This document shows positions 8,273 to 17,098 of a stretch of DNA of 64,000 bases, one piece after another. Origin of the DNA: Niveispirillum fermenti (GTDB taxonomy: Bacteria; Pseudomonadota; Alphaproteobacteria; Azospirillales; Azospirillaceae). The notes beneath the pieces are model-generated. The model searched no databases, was not told the origin of the DNA, and was given only the letters and a program-made list of their open reading frames with translations. The translations under genes and the position numbers were made by a program. Numbering within the stretch: position 1 is the stretch's first letter; each line of letters begins with the position of its first letter. Where the stretch lies: positions 1 through 64,000 of the forward strand of contig NZ_JBLTXA010000001.1 of assembly GCF_048066175.1 (NCBI RefSeq). Reading direction: 5' to 3'.

Positions 8273-9348
8273 GGCTGCGACTCCGGCTTGGGGGCTTCCT
8301 TGTCGATACGCACGGCGATATTCCCGCCCTTGCGGCCCATCCGGCCCAGGAACATGGGCACATCACCGCAGCGCAGTTCGATCGTCTCGTCGGGTGCGAC
8401 GTTCAGCAGCACGCGGCTGCCCACCCGCCAGGACATGACTTCCTGCAATGGCAGCACGATCTCGTCCAGCACGGCGGAAAGATGCACGTCGGTCTGCCAG
8501 AGTTCGGACGCCAGATGGGTTTCCCAGATGCTGTCGCGGCCGAACTTCTCACCCATGAACATCTGCAGCAGCAGTTCGCGCACGGGTTCCAGCGTGGCAT
8601 AGGGGATCAGCAGTTCCAGGCGCCCGCCCCGGTCTTCCATGTCGATGCGCAGCTTGACCAGCACGGCGGCGTTCGCCTGGCGCGCGATGGTGGCGAAACG
8701 CGGATTGGTTTCCAGCCGATCGAAACGGAAGGTGACGGGCGACAGCGGATCGAAGGCCGCCGAAAGGTCCGACAGGACCACATGCACCATGCGTTCCACC
8801 AGATTGCGCTCGATGGTAGTATAGGGCCGGCCTTCGATACGCATGGCGGCGGTGCCGCGGCGCCCGCCCAGCAGCACGTCCACGATGGAGTAGATCAGCG
8901 CCGAATCGATCACCATCAGGCCGTAATTGTCCCATTCCTCCGCCTTGAACACGGCCAGCATGGCGGGCAGAGGGATGGAGTTCAGATAGTCGCCGAACCG
9001 CACGGAACTGATCTGGTCCAGGCTGACTTCGACATTGTCGGAGGTGAAGTTGCGCAGGCTGGTCGACATCATGCGCACGAGGCGGTCGAACACCACCTCC
9101 AGCATGGGCAGGCGCTCGTAATTGACCAGCGCAGAATTGACCAGCGCCATGACGCCGGTATTGTCGCCGTCGCCCGCCCCGTCCTTGTCGAAACCCAGCA
9201 GACTGTCGATTTCATCCTGGTTCAGGACGCGCGTGGCACCGCCGCCGCCGCCCATGTCGCCAAAGGCGTCGCCGGCCCCTTCATCGGCCATGGCCGCCCA
9301 TTCGGCGGCCATCCTTTCTTCTTCGCTCAGTTCCTCAGGCCCGGCCAT
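8269..9348 (-). CDS. fliM: Flagellar motor switch protein FliM
   Basis: 359 aa. FliM forms the middle of the cytoplasmic C-ring and binds CheY-P to switch rotation. The CheY-binding motif LNQDEIDSLLG is at residues 42-52, not at the very N-terminus: there is an extra acidic, Gly-rich leader of about 40 residues. The CheC-like middle domain and the C-terminal SpoA domain follow. The ATG at 9348 is preferred because AAAGGG lies 8 nt upstream; a GTG three codons earlier (9357) is possible. It starts 18 nt after the fliL stop. Confidence 0.96.
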   Translation of the reverse strand: MAGPEELSEEERMAAEWAAMADEGAGDAFGDMGGGGGATRVLNQDEIDSLLGFDKDGAGDGDNTGVMALVNSALVNYERLPMLEVVFDRLVRMMSTSLRNFTSDNVEVSLDQISSVRFGDYLNSIPLPAMLAVFKAEEWDNYGLMVIDSALIYSIVDVLLGGRRGTAAMRIEGRPYTTIERNLVERMVHVVLSDLSAAFDPLSPVTFRFDRLETNPRFATIARQANAAVLVKLRIDMEDRGGRLELLIPYATLEPVRELLLQMFMGEKFGRDSIWETHLASELWQTDVHLSAVLDEIVLPLQEVMSWRVGSRVLLNVAPDETIELRCGDVPMFLGRMGRKGGNIAVRIDKEAPKPESQP

Positions 9349-9366
9349 GGAACGCACCCTTTCGCA

Positions 9367-9903
9367 TCACTGCTGGATCAGGAATTCCTTGACCAACACA
9401 TCCTTGACCTTGACAGGCGCGGCCGCCGCATTGACCCGCATCAGCAGTTCCTCCCGCAGCCGGTAGATGCCGGCGGACCCCCGCAGATCATCGACGCGCA
9501 GTTCACGCAAGTAAACCTGGAAGGCATCCGTGATGCGGGGCATCGCCTGGTCCAGCGGCACCATATCCTCCGGCCGCGCCACCTCGAACGTGATCCCCAG
9601 CTTCAACAGCGTGGCCCGCCTTTCACCCGTATTCAGGTTGATCAGGATATCGGGCATGTCCTTGTAGAGCGGCGGACCCTTATAGGGGGGCAGTTCAGGT
9701 TCGGCCGGCGCTTCCTCCGCATGCTCGCCCTCCGCCTTTTTGCCCAGCAGGCCGTCCAGCGCACCGGTGAAGAAAGCGGCAGCGGCCCCGGCGATGACCA
9801 GGACGACGGGCAGCACGATGAACAGGACGATCTTCTTGCCGCTCAACTTCTTGCGCGGCAGATCGGTCTCCGACCCGCCGCCATCGGTCTCCAACGACGT
9901 CAT
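9367..9903 (-). CDS. fliL: Flagellar basal body-associated protein FliL
   Basis: 178 aa. A cytoplasmic N-terminus, one membrane helix (about residues 25-47, IVLFIVLPVVLVIAGAAAAFF), an acidic linker and a conserved periplasmic FliL domain (INLNTGERRATLLKLGITFEV to the end) are visible. FliL surrounds the stator and supports torque. The ATG at 9903 follows a GGGGGTGG stretch; a TTG at 9918 is an alternative. It is the first gene of the minus-strand motility operon; its promoter must lie in 9904-10232. Confidence 0.95.
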   Translation of the reverse strand: MTSLETDGGGSETDLPRKKLSGKKIVLFIVLPVVLVIAGAAAAFFTGALDGLLGKKAEGEHAEEAPAEPELPPYKGPPLYKDMPDILINLNTGERRATLLKLGITFEVARPEDMVPLDQAMPRITDAFQVYLRELRVDDLRGSAGIYRLREELLMRVNAAAAPVKVKDVLVKEFLIQQ

Positions 9904-10232
9904 GCTCACCACCCCCAAAACCGACAGGCCCGCCGATGCGCGTCAAGACCCTGCGCCAAGACCCAAGGAAATCCGGCATCGCTGTCGATCCGGAATGATA
10001 CCAAGCCGACTCAACGCTTTCCACGCATTTACAGCATCGAAAGCATAATTTGCGGTGAATTCCCAACAATCTTGCGCAGGAAACCAACCGGAACCGGGTC
10101 CGGAGCGGCGGGCAGCCGGTCATCCGCCCTCGATGATAAAATGCTGCAACGCAGCTTAACCCCCTTCCGGTTTGATGATACCGTCGTCCGGACCGGCAAC
10201 CAGCCGGCGAATAATGCGGGGGTCTGGGGCGA
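9904..10232. promoter_or_regulatory. Divergent intergenic region, fliL / transglutaminase cassette
   Basis: 329 bp between two divergent operons with no plausible gene. It is locally AT-richer (10010-10070 and 10125-10165) and holds a short hairpin (gctgc-aac-gcagc at about 10143-10155). It must carry promoters for both directions, but I cannot name a convincing -35/-10 pair, a CtrA site or a sigma-54 site. Confidence 0.5.
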
Positions 10233-13200
10233 ATGGGCATTCACGTCGCGTTGAACCACAAGACAGTCTACCGCTACGACCGGCCGGTTTTGCTGGGCCC
10301 GCAGGTCGTGCGCCTGCGCCCCGCGCCGCACTGCCGCACGCCCATCCTCTCCTATTCGCTGAAGGTCACGCCCAAGAAACAATTCCTCAACTGGCAGCAG
10401 GACCCGCAATCCAACTGGCTGGCCCGTTTCGTCTTTCCGGAAAAGACGACCGAATTCACGCTGGAAGTCGATCTGGTGGCCGACCTGGCGGCCATCAATC
10501 CGTTCGACTTCTTTCTGGAGCCGGCGGCGGAACGGGTGCCCTTCGACTATGATCCGCTGCTGGCCAAGGACCTGAAACCCTTTCTGGAGACAGAGCCGGT
10601 GGGCCCGCACCTGCGGGAACTGCTGGACGCGGTCGACCGGTCGGAACAGGCCACCGTGGGTTTCCTGGTGGGGCTGAACGCCCGGCTGCAGGAGATGATC
10701 GGCTATGTCATCCGGCTGGAACCCGGCGTGCAGACGCCGGAGGAGACGCTGGAGAAGCGCACCGGCTCCTGCCGCGACAGCGCCTGGCTGCTGGTGCAGA
10801 TCCTGCGCAATCTGGGCCTGGCGGCTCGCTTCGCCTCCGGCTACCTGATCCAGCTTGTCGCCGACCAGAAGCCCCTGGAAGGGCCGGAGGGGCCGGAGGC
10901 GGACTTCACCGACCTGCACGCCTGGTGCGAGGTGTACCTGCCGGGTGCCGGCTGGATCGGACTGGACCCGACATCGGGCCTGTTCGCGGGCGAAGGCCAC
11001 ATCCCCGTCGCCTGCACGCCCGATCCGTTCAGTGCCGCCCCCGTATCGGGGGCGCTGGACGAATGCGAGGTGTCGTTCGAGCATCATATGGCCGTGACCC
11101 GCATCCGCGAGCAGCCACGCACCACCAAGCCCTATTGGCCCGAACAATGGGCCGCCATCGATGCGCTGGGCCGGCAGGTGGACCGGGAGATCGTGGACGG
11201 GGATATCCGCCTGACCATGGGGGGCGAACCGACCTTCATCTCCATCGATGACATGGACGGCGCGGAATGGAATACGGCGGCATTGGGGCCCACCAAGCGC
11301 CTGCTGTCGGGCGACCTGATCCGCCGGCTGAAGCGGCGCTTTGCGCCCGGCGGCCTGCTGCATTTCGGCCAGGGCAAATGGTATCCCGGTGAAAGCCTGC
11401 CGCGCTGGGCGCTCCAGCTTTACTGGCGCAAGGATGGCGACGCGCTGTGGACGCATGAGGAATACCAGGCCGACGAGCGCCGCGACTATGGATTCACCGC
11501 CGGGCACGCCGAGAATTTCATCCGCACCCTGGCGGAAAAGCTGGGTATTTCCGGCGACTATGCCCGCGCGACATATGAGGACCCCTGGCACTATATCCAG
11601 AAGGAACGCAAGCTGCCCATCAATGTCGACCCCTTCGATTCGAAGCTCGACAGCGAGGAGGAACGGGCGCGGCTGGCCAGGGTGTTCGAGCGGGGGCTGG
11701 ACCAGCCCATCGGCTTTGCCCTGCCGCTGAACCGCCGGCACGAGGCGACGGGGCCGGTCTGGCTGTCATCGGCCTGGACGACGCGGGCCGACCGTCTGTT
11801 GCTGGCCCCCGGCGACAGTCCGGTGGGTTACCGCCTGCCCCTGGGCTCCCTGCCCTGGGTGGCACCGGCGCAATATCCCTATCACTACGAGCAGGACCCG
11901 TTCGATCCGCGCACACCGCTGCCCGCCTATGAGGAACTGTCGCAGCAACTGGCGGAGAACAAGGGACGCACGGAGCCGGTGGAGAACCGCCGACGGATGG
12001 CCGACGTGCGGGAGGCCGTGCCCGAAAAGGGACAGTCGGCCTGGTGGATCGTCCGCACGGCCCTGTGCGTGGAGCCGCGGAACGGCCGGCTTTATGTCTT
12101 CATGCCCCCCACCTCTTACCTGGAGGATTGGCTGGCACTGGTGGCCGCGATCGAGGCGGCCTGCGTCGAGCTGGACATGCCGGTGGTACTGGAAGGCTAC
12201 GGCCCGCCCAAGGACCCGCGCCTGGACAGCATCGCGGTCACCCCGGACCCCGGCGTGATCGAGGTGAATATCCACCCGGCCGCAAGCTGGGATGACCTGG
12301 TCCGCAACACGACCGAACTGTATGAGGACGCCCGTCAGAGCCGGCTGGCCACGGAGAAATTCGCCCTGGACGGACGGCATGTGGGCACGGGCGGCGGCAA
12401 CCACGTCGTCGTCGGCGGGCCGACACCGGGGGACAGCCCGTTCCTGCGCCGGCCGGACGTGCTGCGCTCGCTGCTGACCTACTGGCAGAACCATCCGGCG
12501 CTGTCGTTCCTGTTCTCCGGCACCTTCATCGGCCCCACCAGCCAGCATCCGCGCGTGGACGAGGCGCGGCACGACAGCCTTTACGAGCTTGAAATCGCCT
12601 TCAAGGTCCTGGACGAGGCGGGGGCCGACTGCCCGCCCTGGCTGGTGGACCGCGCGCTGCGGCATCTGCTGGTCGACGTGCAGGGCAACACCCACCGCAG
12701 CGAGTTCTGCATCGACAAGCTGTACAGTCCCGACAGTTCCACGGGCCGGCTGGGGCTGCTGGAACTGCGCAGCTTTGAAATGCCGCCGCATGCACAGATG
12801 AGCCTGGTGCAGCAATTGCTGCTGCGCTCCCTGATCGCCTGGTTCTGGAAACAGCCCTATCGGGCCCGGCTGGTGCGCTGGGGCACCCGGCTGCATGAGC
12901 GCTTCATGCTGCCGCATTTCGTCGCCCAGGACATCCAGGATGTGGTCGGCGACCTGCGGGCGGCCGGCTATGCCTTCAATGAGGAATGGTTCAAGCCGCA
13001 CATCAATTTCCGGTTCCCCACCCTGGGCCATGTCAGCCAGCGCGGCCTGGTGCTTGAACTGCGCACGGCTCTGGAGCCCTGGCATGTACTGGGCGAGGAG
13101 CCGGGCGGCGGCGGCACCGTGCGTTTCGTGGACAGCAGCCTGGAACGGGTGCAGGTGAAACTGTCCGGTGCCAGCGACGACCGGTTCATCGTCACCTGCA

Positions 13201-13553
13201 ATGGCCGCAGGGTGCCACTGCATGCGACGGGTACGGAGGGCGAGTTCGTGGCCGGTGTCCGGTACCGCGCCTGGCAGCCACCTAACTGTTTGCACCCAAC
13301 GATCCCCGTGCATACGCCGCTGATCTTCGATATCGTGGATAGCTGGACGGGTCGCTCGATCGGCGGCTGCACCTACCACGTGGCACATCCGGGCGGGCGG
13401 AACTTCACCACCTTCCCGGTCAATGCCAACGAGGCGGAGGGGCGGCGGCTGGCTCGGTTCTTCCCGTTCGGGCACACGCCGGGGCCGATGGCGGCACCGG
13501 TCGAGATCCGCAATCCAGAGTTTCCGTTGACCCTTGACCTACGCCTTGGCTGA
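10233..13553 (+). CDS. Transglutaminase-like protease fused to DUF2126
   Basis: 1106 aa. Residues 1-300 are a bacterial transglutaminase-like (BTLCP-type) domain with the full triad: Cys180 in RTGSCRDSAW, His229 in DLHAWCEV and Asp245 in GWIGLDPTSG. The remaining 800 residues are DUF2126, which in this family follows the transglutaminase domain and carries conserved acidic and His-rich blocks (GGEPTF near 330, GGGNHVVVGGPTPGDSPFLRRPD near 717). It heads a three-gene set with an ATP-grasp/alpha-E protein and another transglutaminase, overlapping the next start by 20 nt. The family is thought to make, trim or attach a peptide-like tag by amide-bond chemistry; substrate and role are unknown. Confidence 0.9.
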   Translation: MGIHVALNHKTVYRYDRPVLLGPQVVRLRPAPHCRTPILSYSLKVTPKKQFLNWQQDPQSNWLARFVFPEKTTEFTLEVDLVADLAAINPFDFFLEPAAERVPFDYDPLLAKDLKPFLETEPVGPHLRELLDAVDRSEQATVGFLVGLNARLQEMIGYVIRLEPGVQTPEETLEKRTGSCRDSAWLLVQILRNLGLAARFASGYLIQLVADQKPLEGPEGPEADFTDLHAWCEVYLPGAGWIGLDPTSGLFAGEGHIPVACTPDPFSAAPVSGALDECEVSFEHHMAVTRIREQPRTTKPYWPEQWAAIDALGRQVDREIVDGDIRLTMGGEPTFISIDDMDGAEWNTAALGPTKRLLSGDLIRRLKRRFAPGGLLHFGQGKWYPGESLPRWALQLYWRKDGDALWTHEEYQADERRDYGFTAGHAENFIRTLAEKLGISGDYARATYEDPWHYIQKERKLPINVDPFDSKLDSEEERARLARVFERGLDQPIGFALPLNRRHEATGPVWLSSAWTTRADRLLLAPGDSPVGYRLPLGSLPWVAPAQYPYHYEQDPFDPRTPLPAYEELSQQLAENKGRTEPVENRRRMADVREAVPEKGQSAWWIVRTALCVEPRNGRLYVFMPPTSYLEDWLALVAAIEAACVELDMPVVLEGYGPPKDPRLDSIAVTPDPGVIEVNIHPAASWDDLVRNTTELYEDARQSRLATEKFALDGRHVGTGGGNHVVVGGPTPGDSPFLRRPDVLRSLLTYWQNHPALSFLFSGTFIGPTSQHPRVDEARHDSLYELEIAFKVLDEAGADCPPWLVDRALRHLLVDVQGNTHRSEFCIDKLYSPDSSTGRLGLLELRSFEMPPHAQMSLVQQLLLRSLIAWFWKQPYRARLVRWGTRLHERFMLPHFVAQDIQDVVGDLRAAGYAFNEEWFKPHINFRFPTLGHVSQRGLVLELRTALEPWHVLGEEPGGGGTVRFVDSSLERVQVKLSGASDDRFIVTCNGRRVPLHATGTEGEFVAGVRYRAWQPPNCLHPTIPVHTPLIFDIVDSWTGRSIGGCTYHVAHPGGRNFTTFPVNANEAEGRRLARFFPFGHTPGPMAAPVEIRNPEFPLTLDLRLG

Positions 13554-16050
13554 TCCTCCCCGCGGCAGCGCGGGCTTATCTGCGGAACCCTGGGACGAGA
13601 TGGTCACGGGCGACGGTCAGGTGCGCGCGCACTGGCAGTCCTTCATCTCGTCCGGGGCCAGCGACAGCGCCTCCATGGAGGAGCGCTGGGATGCCGGCCG
13701 CCGCCTGCTGTTCCAGAACGGCGTGACCTACCATGCCTATGCCGACCCGCAGGGGGTGGAGCGACCCTGGCCGCTGGACCCCATCCCCCTGCTTCTGCCG
13801 CAGTCGGAATGGCTGATGATCGCCCGGGGGGTGCAGCAGCGTGCGCGCCTGCTCGACCGGGTGCTGGTCGATTTCTACGGACCACAGCGCCTGCTGCGCG
13901 ACGGGGTTCTGCCGGCGGGCCTGGTGTTGGGCGATCCGGGCTTCCTGCGAGCATGCCACGGCCTGACGCTGCCCACGGGATCGCGTCTGACGCTGCTGGC
14001 AACCGACATGGTGCGCGACCGCGACGGCGTCTGGCGCGTCCTGTCCAGCCGCACCCAGGCCCCGACGGGCACGGGATACACACTGGAAAACCGTGTGGTG
14101 CTGAGCCAGACGCTGGCGCAATCGTTCCGGGCCTGCAACGTGGAACGGCTGTCGCCCTTCTTCGAACAATTGCGCCAGACGCTGGTGGCCCTGGCCCCGC
14201 GCCAGTCCGGTCCCGATGGCTGCCCGCGCCTCGTGCTGCTGACCCCCGGCCCCCTGAACGAGGCCTATTTCGAGCATGCGTTCCTGGCCCGCCACCTGGG
14301 TCTGACCCTGGTGGAAGGGGCGGACCTGACCGTGCGCGACCAGGCCGTCTATCTGAAAACGCTGGGCGGGCTGGAACGGATCGACGTCATCCTCCGCCGC
14401 GTGGATGATGATTTCTGTGATCCGCTGGAACTGCGCTCCGACAGCATCCTGGGCGTTGCCGGCCTGCTGGAGGCCGTGCGTGCCGGCAATGTCGTGGTGT
14501 GCAACGGATTGGGCAGCGGCGTCACGGACAGCGTGGCGCTGACGCCATGGATGGGCGAGCTTTCCCGCCACCTGCTGGGAGAGGAGCCGTTGCTGGCCGA
14601 TGTCCCCACCTATTGGGGCGGGGATGCACGGCAACGGGCGGAAATGGTGGCCGGCCTGGACCGGCTGGTTTTCCGCCCCGCCTATTCCACGCTGGGCCAC
14701 CGGCCGACCTTCGGGCCGGAACTGGACCATGCCGGCCGCGCCGAACTGGCGGCCAATATCCGCCGCCGCCCGCAGGATTGGGTGGCGCAGGAACCGGTCA
14801 CCCCCTCCACCGCCCCCGTCTGGCGGGACGGGCGGAAGCTGGCCCGGCCGCTGGTGCTGCGCGCATTCGCCTGCGCCACGCCGGATGGCGACTGGATGGT
14901 CATGCCGGGCGGGCTGGCACGCATCAGCGCGGATGACCGTTTCGCGTCGGTCTCCCTGCAGACGGGGGCGGGCGCCAAGGATGTCTGGATCACCGGTGCG
15001 GCGGGCACCAATCCACAACGCCGGCGCGGGGCCAGTCCCCTGATGCCCGATGGCACGGGCGACACCGGCCCCCGCACGGGCGACCTGCCGTCGCGCGCCG
15101 CCGACCATCTGTTCTGGGTCGGCCGCTATGCGGAGCGGGCCGACAATGCCGTGCGCATCCTGCGGGCCGCGGCCCGCCGCCTGTCCGACGACGCCCACCC
15201 GGGCGCGGAGGAGGAATTGCTGCCGCTGCTGCGGCTGATGGGTTTCACCGGCATGATCCCGGCGGAAATTTCCGGCCTGCCCCAGGCCGATGCCGTGCGC
15301 GGCATGCGTCAGGCGCTGGAGATCGTGGCCGACCGCGGCAATCCCGGCGGCCTGCGGGCCACCATGGACCGGCTGCGCCGTGCCGCATCGGGGGTGCGTG
15401 ACCGGTTGCCGGGCGAGTTCAGCCGTGTATTGACCGTGCTGGACGAAGTGTCGGCCCGGCCCGTGAAGGCCGACCCGGCAGCCATGCATCTGCATCTGGA
15501 CAAGATATCGCGGCTTCTGGCCTCGTTGATCGGGCTGGAACTGGATGGCATGTCCCGCGGGCCTGCCTGGCGCTTTCTGGTGCTGGGGCGCCGCCTGGAA
15601 CGCGCCATCGGCATCGTCGGCGCCTTCCATGGCTGCGGGCTTGGGGCCGGAACCAGCGCGCCGGTGGCCGCCCTGTCGGTCCTTCTGGAACTGGCCGCCG
15701 CCGCCACCGCCTACCGGGAGCGCCATCCGGTCGGCATCCGGCGCGAACAGGTGCTGTCGCTGCTGCTGGCCGACAAGGAACATCCGCGTTCCCTGGCCTT
15801 CCAGATCAAGACGGTGCAGCGGCAATTGGAGAAATTGCCGGTGGTCGAGGGCGAGACGCCGGCCACCAGCCCGTCACGGCAGGCCTTCGACCTGCTGGAC
15901 GCCGCCGCCGGCCTTGTCGCCGATCCCCAGCCGGCCCGCGACCCGACCGCGCTGGCGGCGTTGGCGGAACGGCTGGGCCGTCTGCTGCCGGAAATCTCCA
16001 ACCTGTTGAGCCAGGCCTATTTCAGCCATGTCTTTGCCCGCACGACGTGA
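13534..16050 (+). CDS. Circularly permuted ATP-grasp (DUF404/407) fused to alpha-E (DUF403)
   Basis: 838 aa. Roughly residues 1-490 are the circularly permuted type 2 ATP-grasp domain (ENGVTYHAYADPQG-like start, QSEWLMIARGVQQRARLLDRVLVDFYGPQRLL, and the ATP-binding NVVVCNGLGSGV block). From about 515 (SRAADHLFWVGRYAERADNA) to the end is the helical alpha-E domain. In many bacteria these are two adjacent genes; here they are one polypeptide. ATP-grasp enzymes of this type are predicted amide (peptide) ligases. The start is the TTG at 13534, overlapping the upstream stop by 20 nt; an in-frame TTG at 13546 is possible. It overlaps the next gene by 23 nt. Confidence 0.88.
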   Translation: MTYALADPPRGSAGLSAEPWDEMVTGDGQVRAHWQSFISSGASDSASMEERWDAGRRLLFQNGVTYHAYADPQGVERPWPLDPIPLLLPQSEWLMIARGVQQRARLLDRVLVDFYGPQRLLRDGVLPAGLVLGDPGFLRACHGLTLPTGSRLTLLATDMVRDRDGVWRVLSSRTQAPTGTGYTLENRVVLSQTLAQSFRACNVERLSPFFEQLRQTLVALAPRQSGPDGCPRLVLLTPGPLNEAYFEHAFLARHLGLTLVEGADLTVRDQAVYLKTLGGLERIDVILRRVDDDFCDPLELRSDSILGVAGLLEAVRAGNVVVCNGLGSGVTDSVALTPWMGELSRHLLGEEPLLADVPTYWGGDARQRAEMVAGLDRLVFRPAYSTLGHRPTFGPELDHAGRAELAANIRRRPQDWVAQEPVTPSTAPVWRDGRKLARPLVLRAFACATPDGDWMVMPGGLARISADDRFASVSLQTGAGAKDVWITGAAGTNPQRRRGASPLMPDGTGDTGPRTGDLPSRAADHLFWVGRYAERADNAVRILRAAARRLSDDAHPGAEEELLPLLRLMGFTGMIPAEISGLPQADAVRGMRQALEIVADRGNPGGLRATMDRLRRAASGVRDRLPGEFSRVLTVLDEVSARPVKADPAAMHLHLDKISRLLASLIGLELDGMSRGPAWRFLVLGRRLERAIGIVGAFHGCGLGAGTSAPVAALSVLLELAAAATAYRERHPVGIRREQVLSLLLADKEHPRSLAFQIKTVQRQLEKLPVVEGETPATSPSRQAFDLLDAAAGLVADPQPARDPTALAALAERLGRLLPEISNLLSQAYFSHVFARTT

Positions 16051-16981
16051 ACAGGTCCCGGTGGCGCTGCCGACGGATGGCGAGCCAAAGCCGGCGCCCA
16101 AGCCGGCAACGCGCTACCGCTGCACACATGTGACACGCTATGCCTACAGCGATACGGTGACCAGCGCGCAGATGCTGGCCCATCTGAAGCCGCGCCGCCA
16201 CCCGCGCCAGACCTGCCATGACACCCGGCTGACCATCGTGCCATGGCCCGCCGTACTGACGGAACGGGAAGACTGGTTCGGCAATCCCGTCACCTATGCC
16301 GCCCTGCATACCCCCCATCGCGAACTGGCCGTGACGGCGGAGATGGAGGTGACGGTGGAACCGCCACCGCCCTTCCCGGCCGAGACGACACCGCCCTGGG
16401 AGGAGATCGCGGCCCTGGCGGCCGGCCGGGGCGACACGGTGGAGTTCGTGCGGCCGTCGGCGCGCGTCCCCATGGCCGACGCTGCCCTTTGCCTGTTCGC
16501 AGCCGGGTTCTTTCCCACCGGCAGGCCGGTGGGCATCGGGGCCCTGGAATTGACGCGCCGCATCCATGCCGATTTCAGCTTCGATCCCACGGCCACCACG
16601 GTCAGCACCCCGATCAGCGAGGTTCTGACCCGGCGCCGCGGCGTCTGCCAGGATTTCGCGCATCTGATGATCGGAACCTTGCGGGCGCTGGGCCTGCCGG
16701 CCCGCTATGTTTCCGGCTATCTGCGCACGCTGCCCCCGCCGGGCAAGGAGAAGCTGCGGGGGGCCGACGCCTCCCACGCCTGGGTGCAGGTCTGGTGCGG
16801 GCCGGATGAGGGCTGGATCGATCTTGACCCCACCAACGGCCGGCAGTGCGACACCGATCATCTGACCCTGGCCTGGGGACGCGATTACGACGATGTCTGC
16901 CCGCTGCGCGGCGTGATCCTGGGTGGCGGCAGCCATGGTGTGCTGGTGGCCGTGGATGTGGAGCCCGTGGACAGCCCTTGA
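16028..16981 (+). CDS. Transglutaminase family protein (BTLCP)
   Basis: 317 aa. An N-terminal beta domain (YRCTHVTRYAYSDTV, residues 30-110) precedes a transglutaminase core with Cys207 in RRGVCQDFAH, His250 in DASHAWVQVW and Asp267 in GWIDLDPTNG. It is the stand-alone partner that nearly always accompanies the ATP-grasp/alpha-E pair, and its start overlaps the upstream stop by 23 nt, so the three genes form one translational unit. It is probably an amidase/peptidase or transamidase acting on the product of the ligase. No signal peptide is visible, so it should act in the cytoplasm. Confidence 0.9.
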   Translation: MSLPARREQVPVALPTDGEPKPAPKPATRYRCTHVTRYAYSDTVTSAQMLAHLKPRRHPRQTCHDTRLTIVPWPAVLTEREDWFGNPVTYAALHTPHRELAVTAEMEVTVEPPPPFPAETTPPWEEIAALAAGRGDTVEFVRPSARVPMADAALCLFAAGFFPTGRPVGIGALELTRRIHADFSFDPTATTVSTPISEVLTRRRGVCQDFAHLMIGTLRALGLPARYVSGYLRTLPPPGKEKLRGADASHAWVQVWCGPDEGWIDLDPTNGRQCDTDHLTLAWGRDYDDVCPLRGVILGGGSHGVLVAVDVEPVDSP

Positions 16982-17098
16982 GGTTCCAGCCCCCACGGGC
17001 CCTGCTCCCCCACCGTCGGCGGCGGCGACCCTGCCCCACACCGCCGATGGGTTCCCACGATCCGCCGACATGCGCTATAGAGCCGCTTGACGGGGAAA

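Noticed and set aside
13576..15825. Long antisense open frame (749 codons) opposite the ATP-grasp/alpha-E gene
   Set aside because: High-GC third positions create long antisense frames; its translation shows no domain and is His/Gln/Arg-rich, while the sense frame has clear domains.
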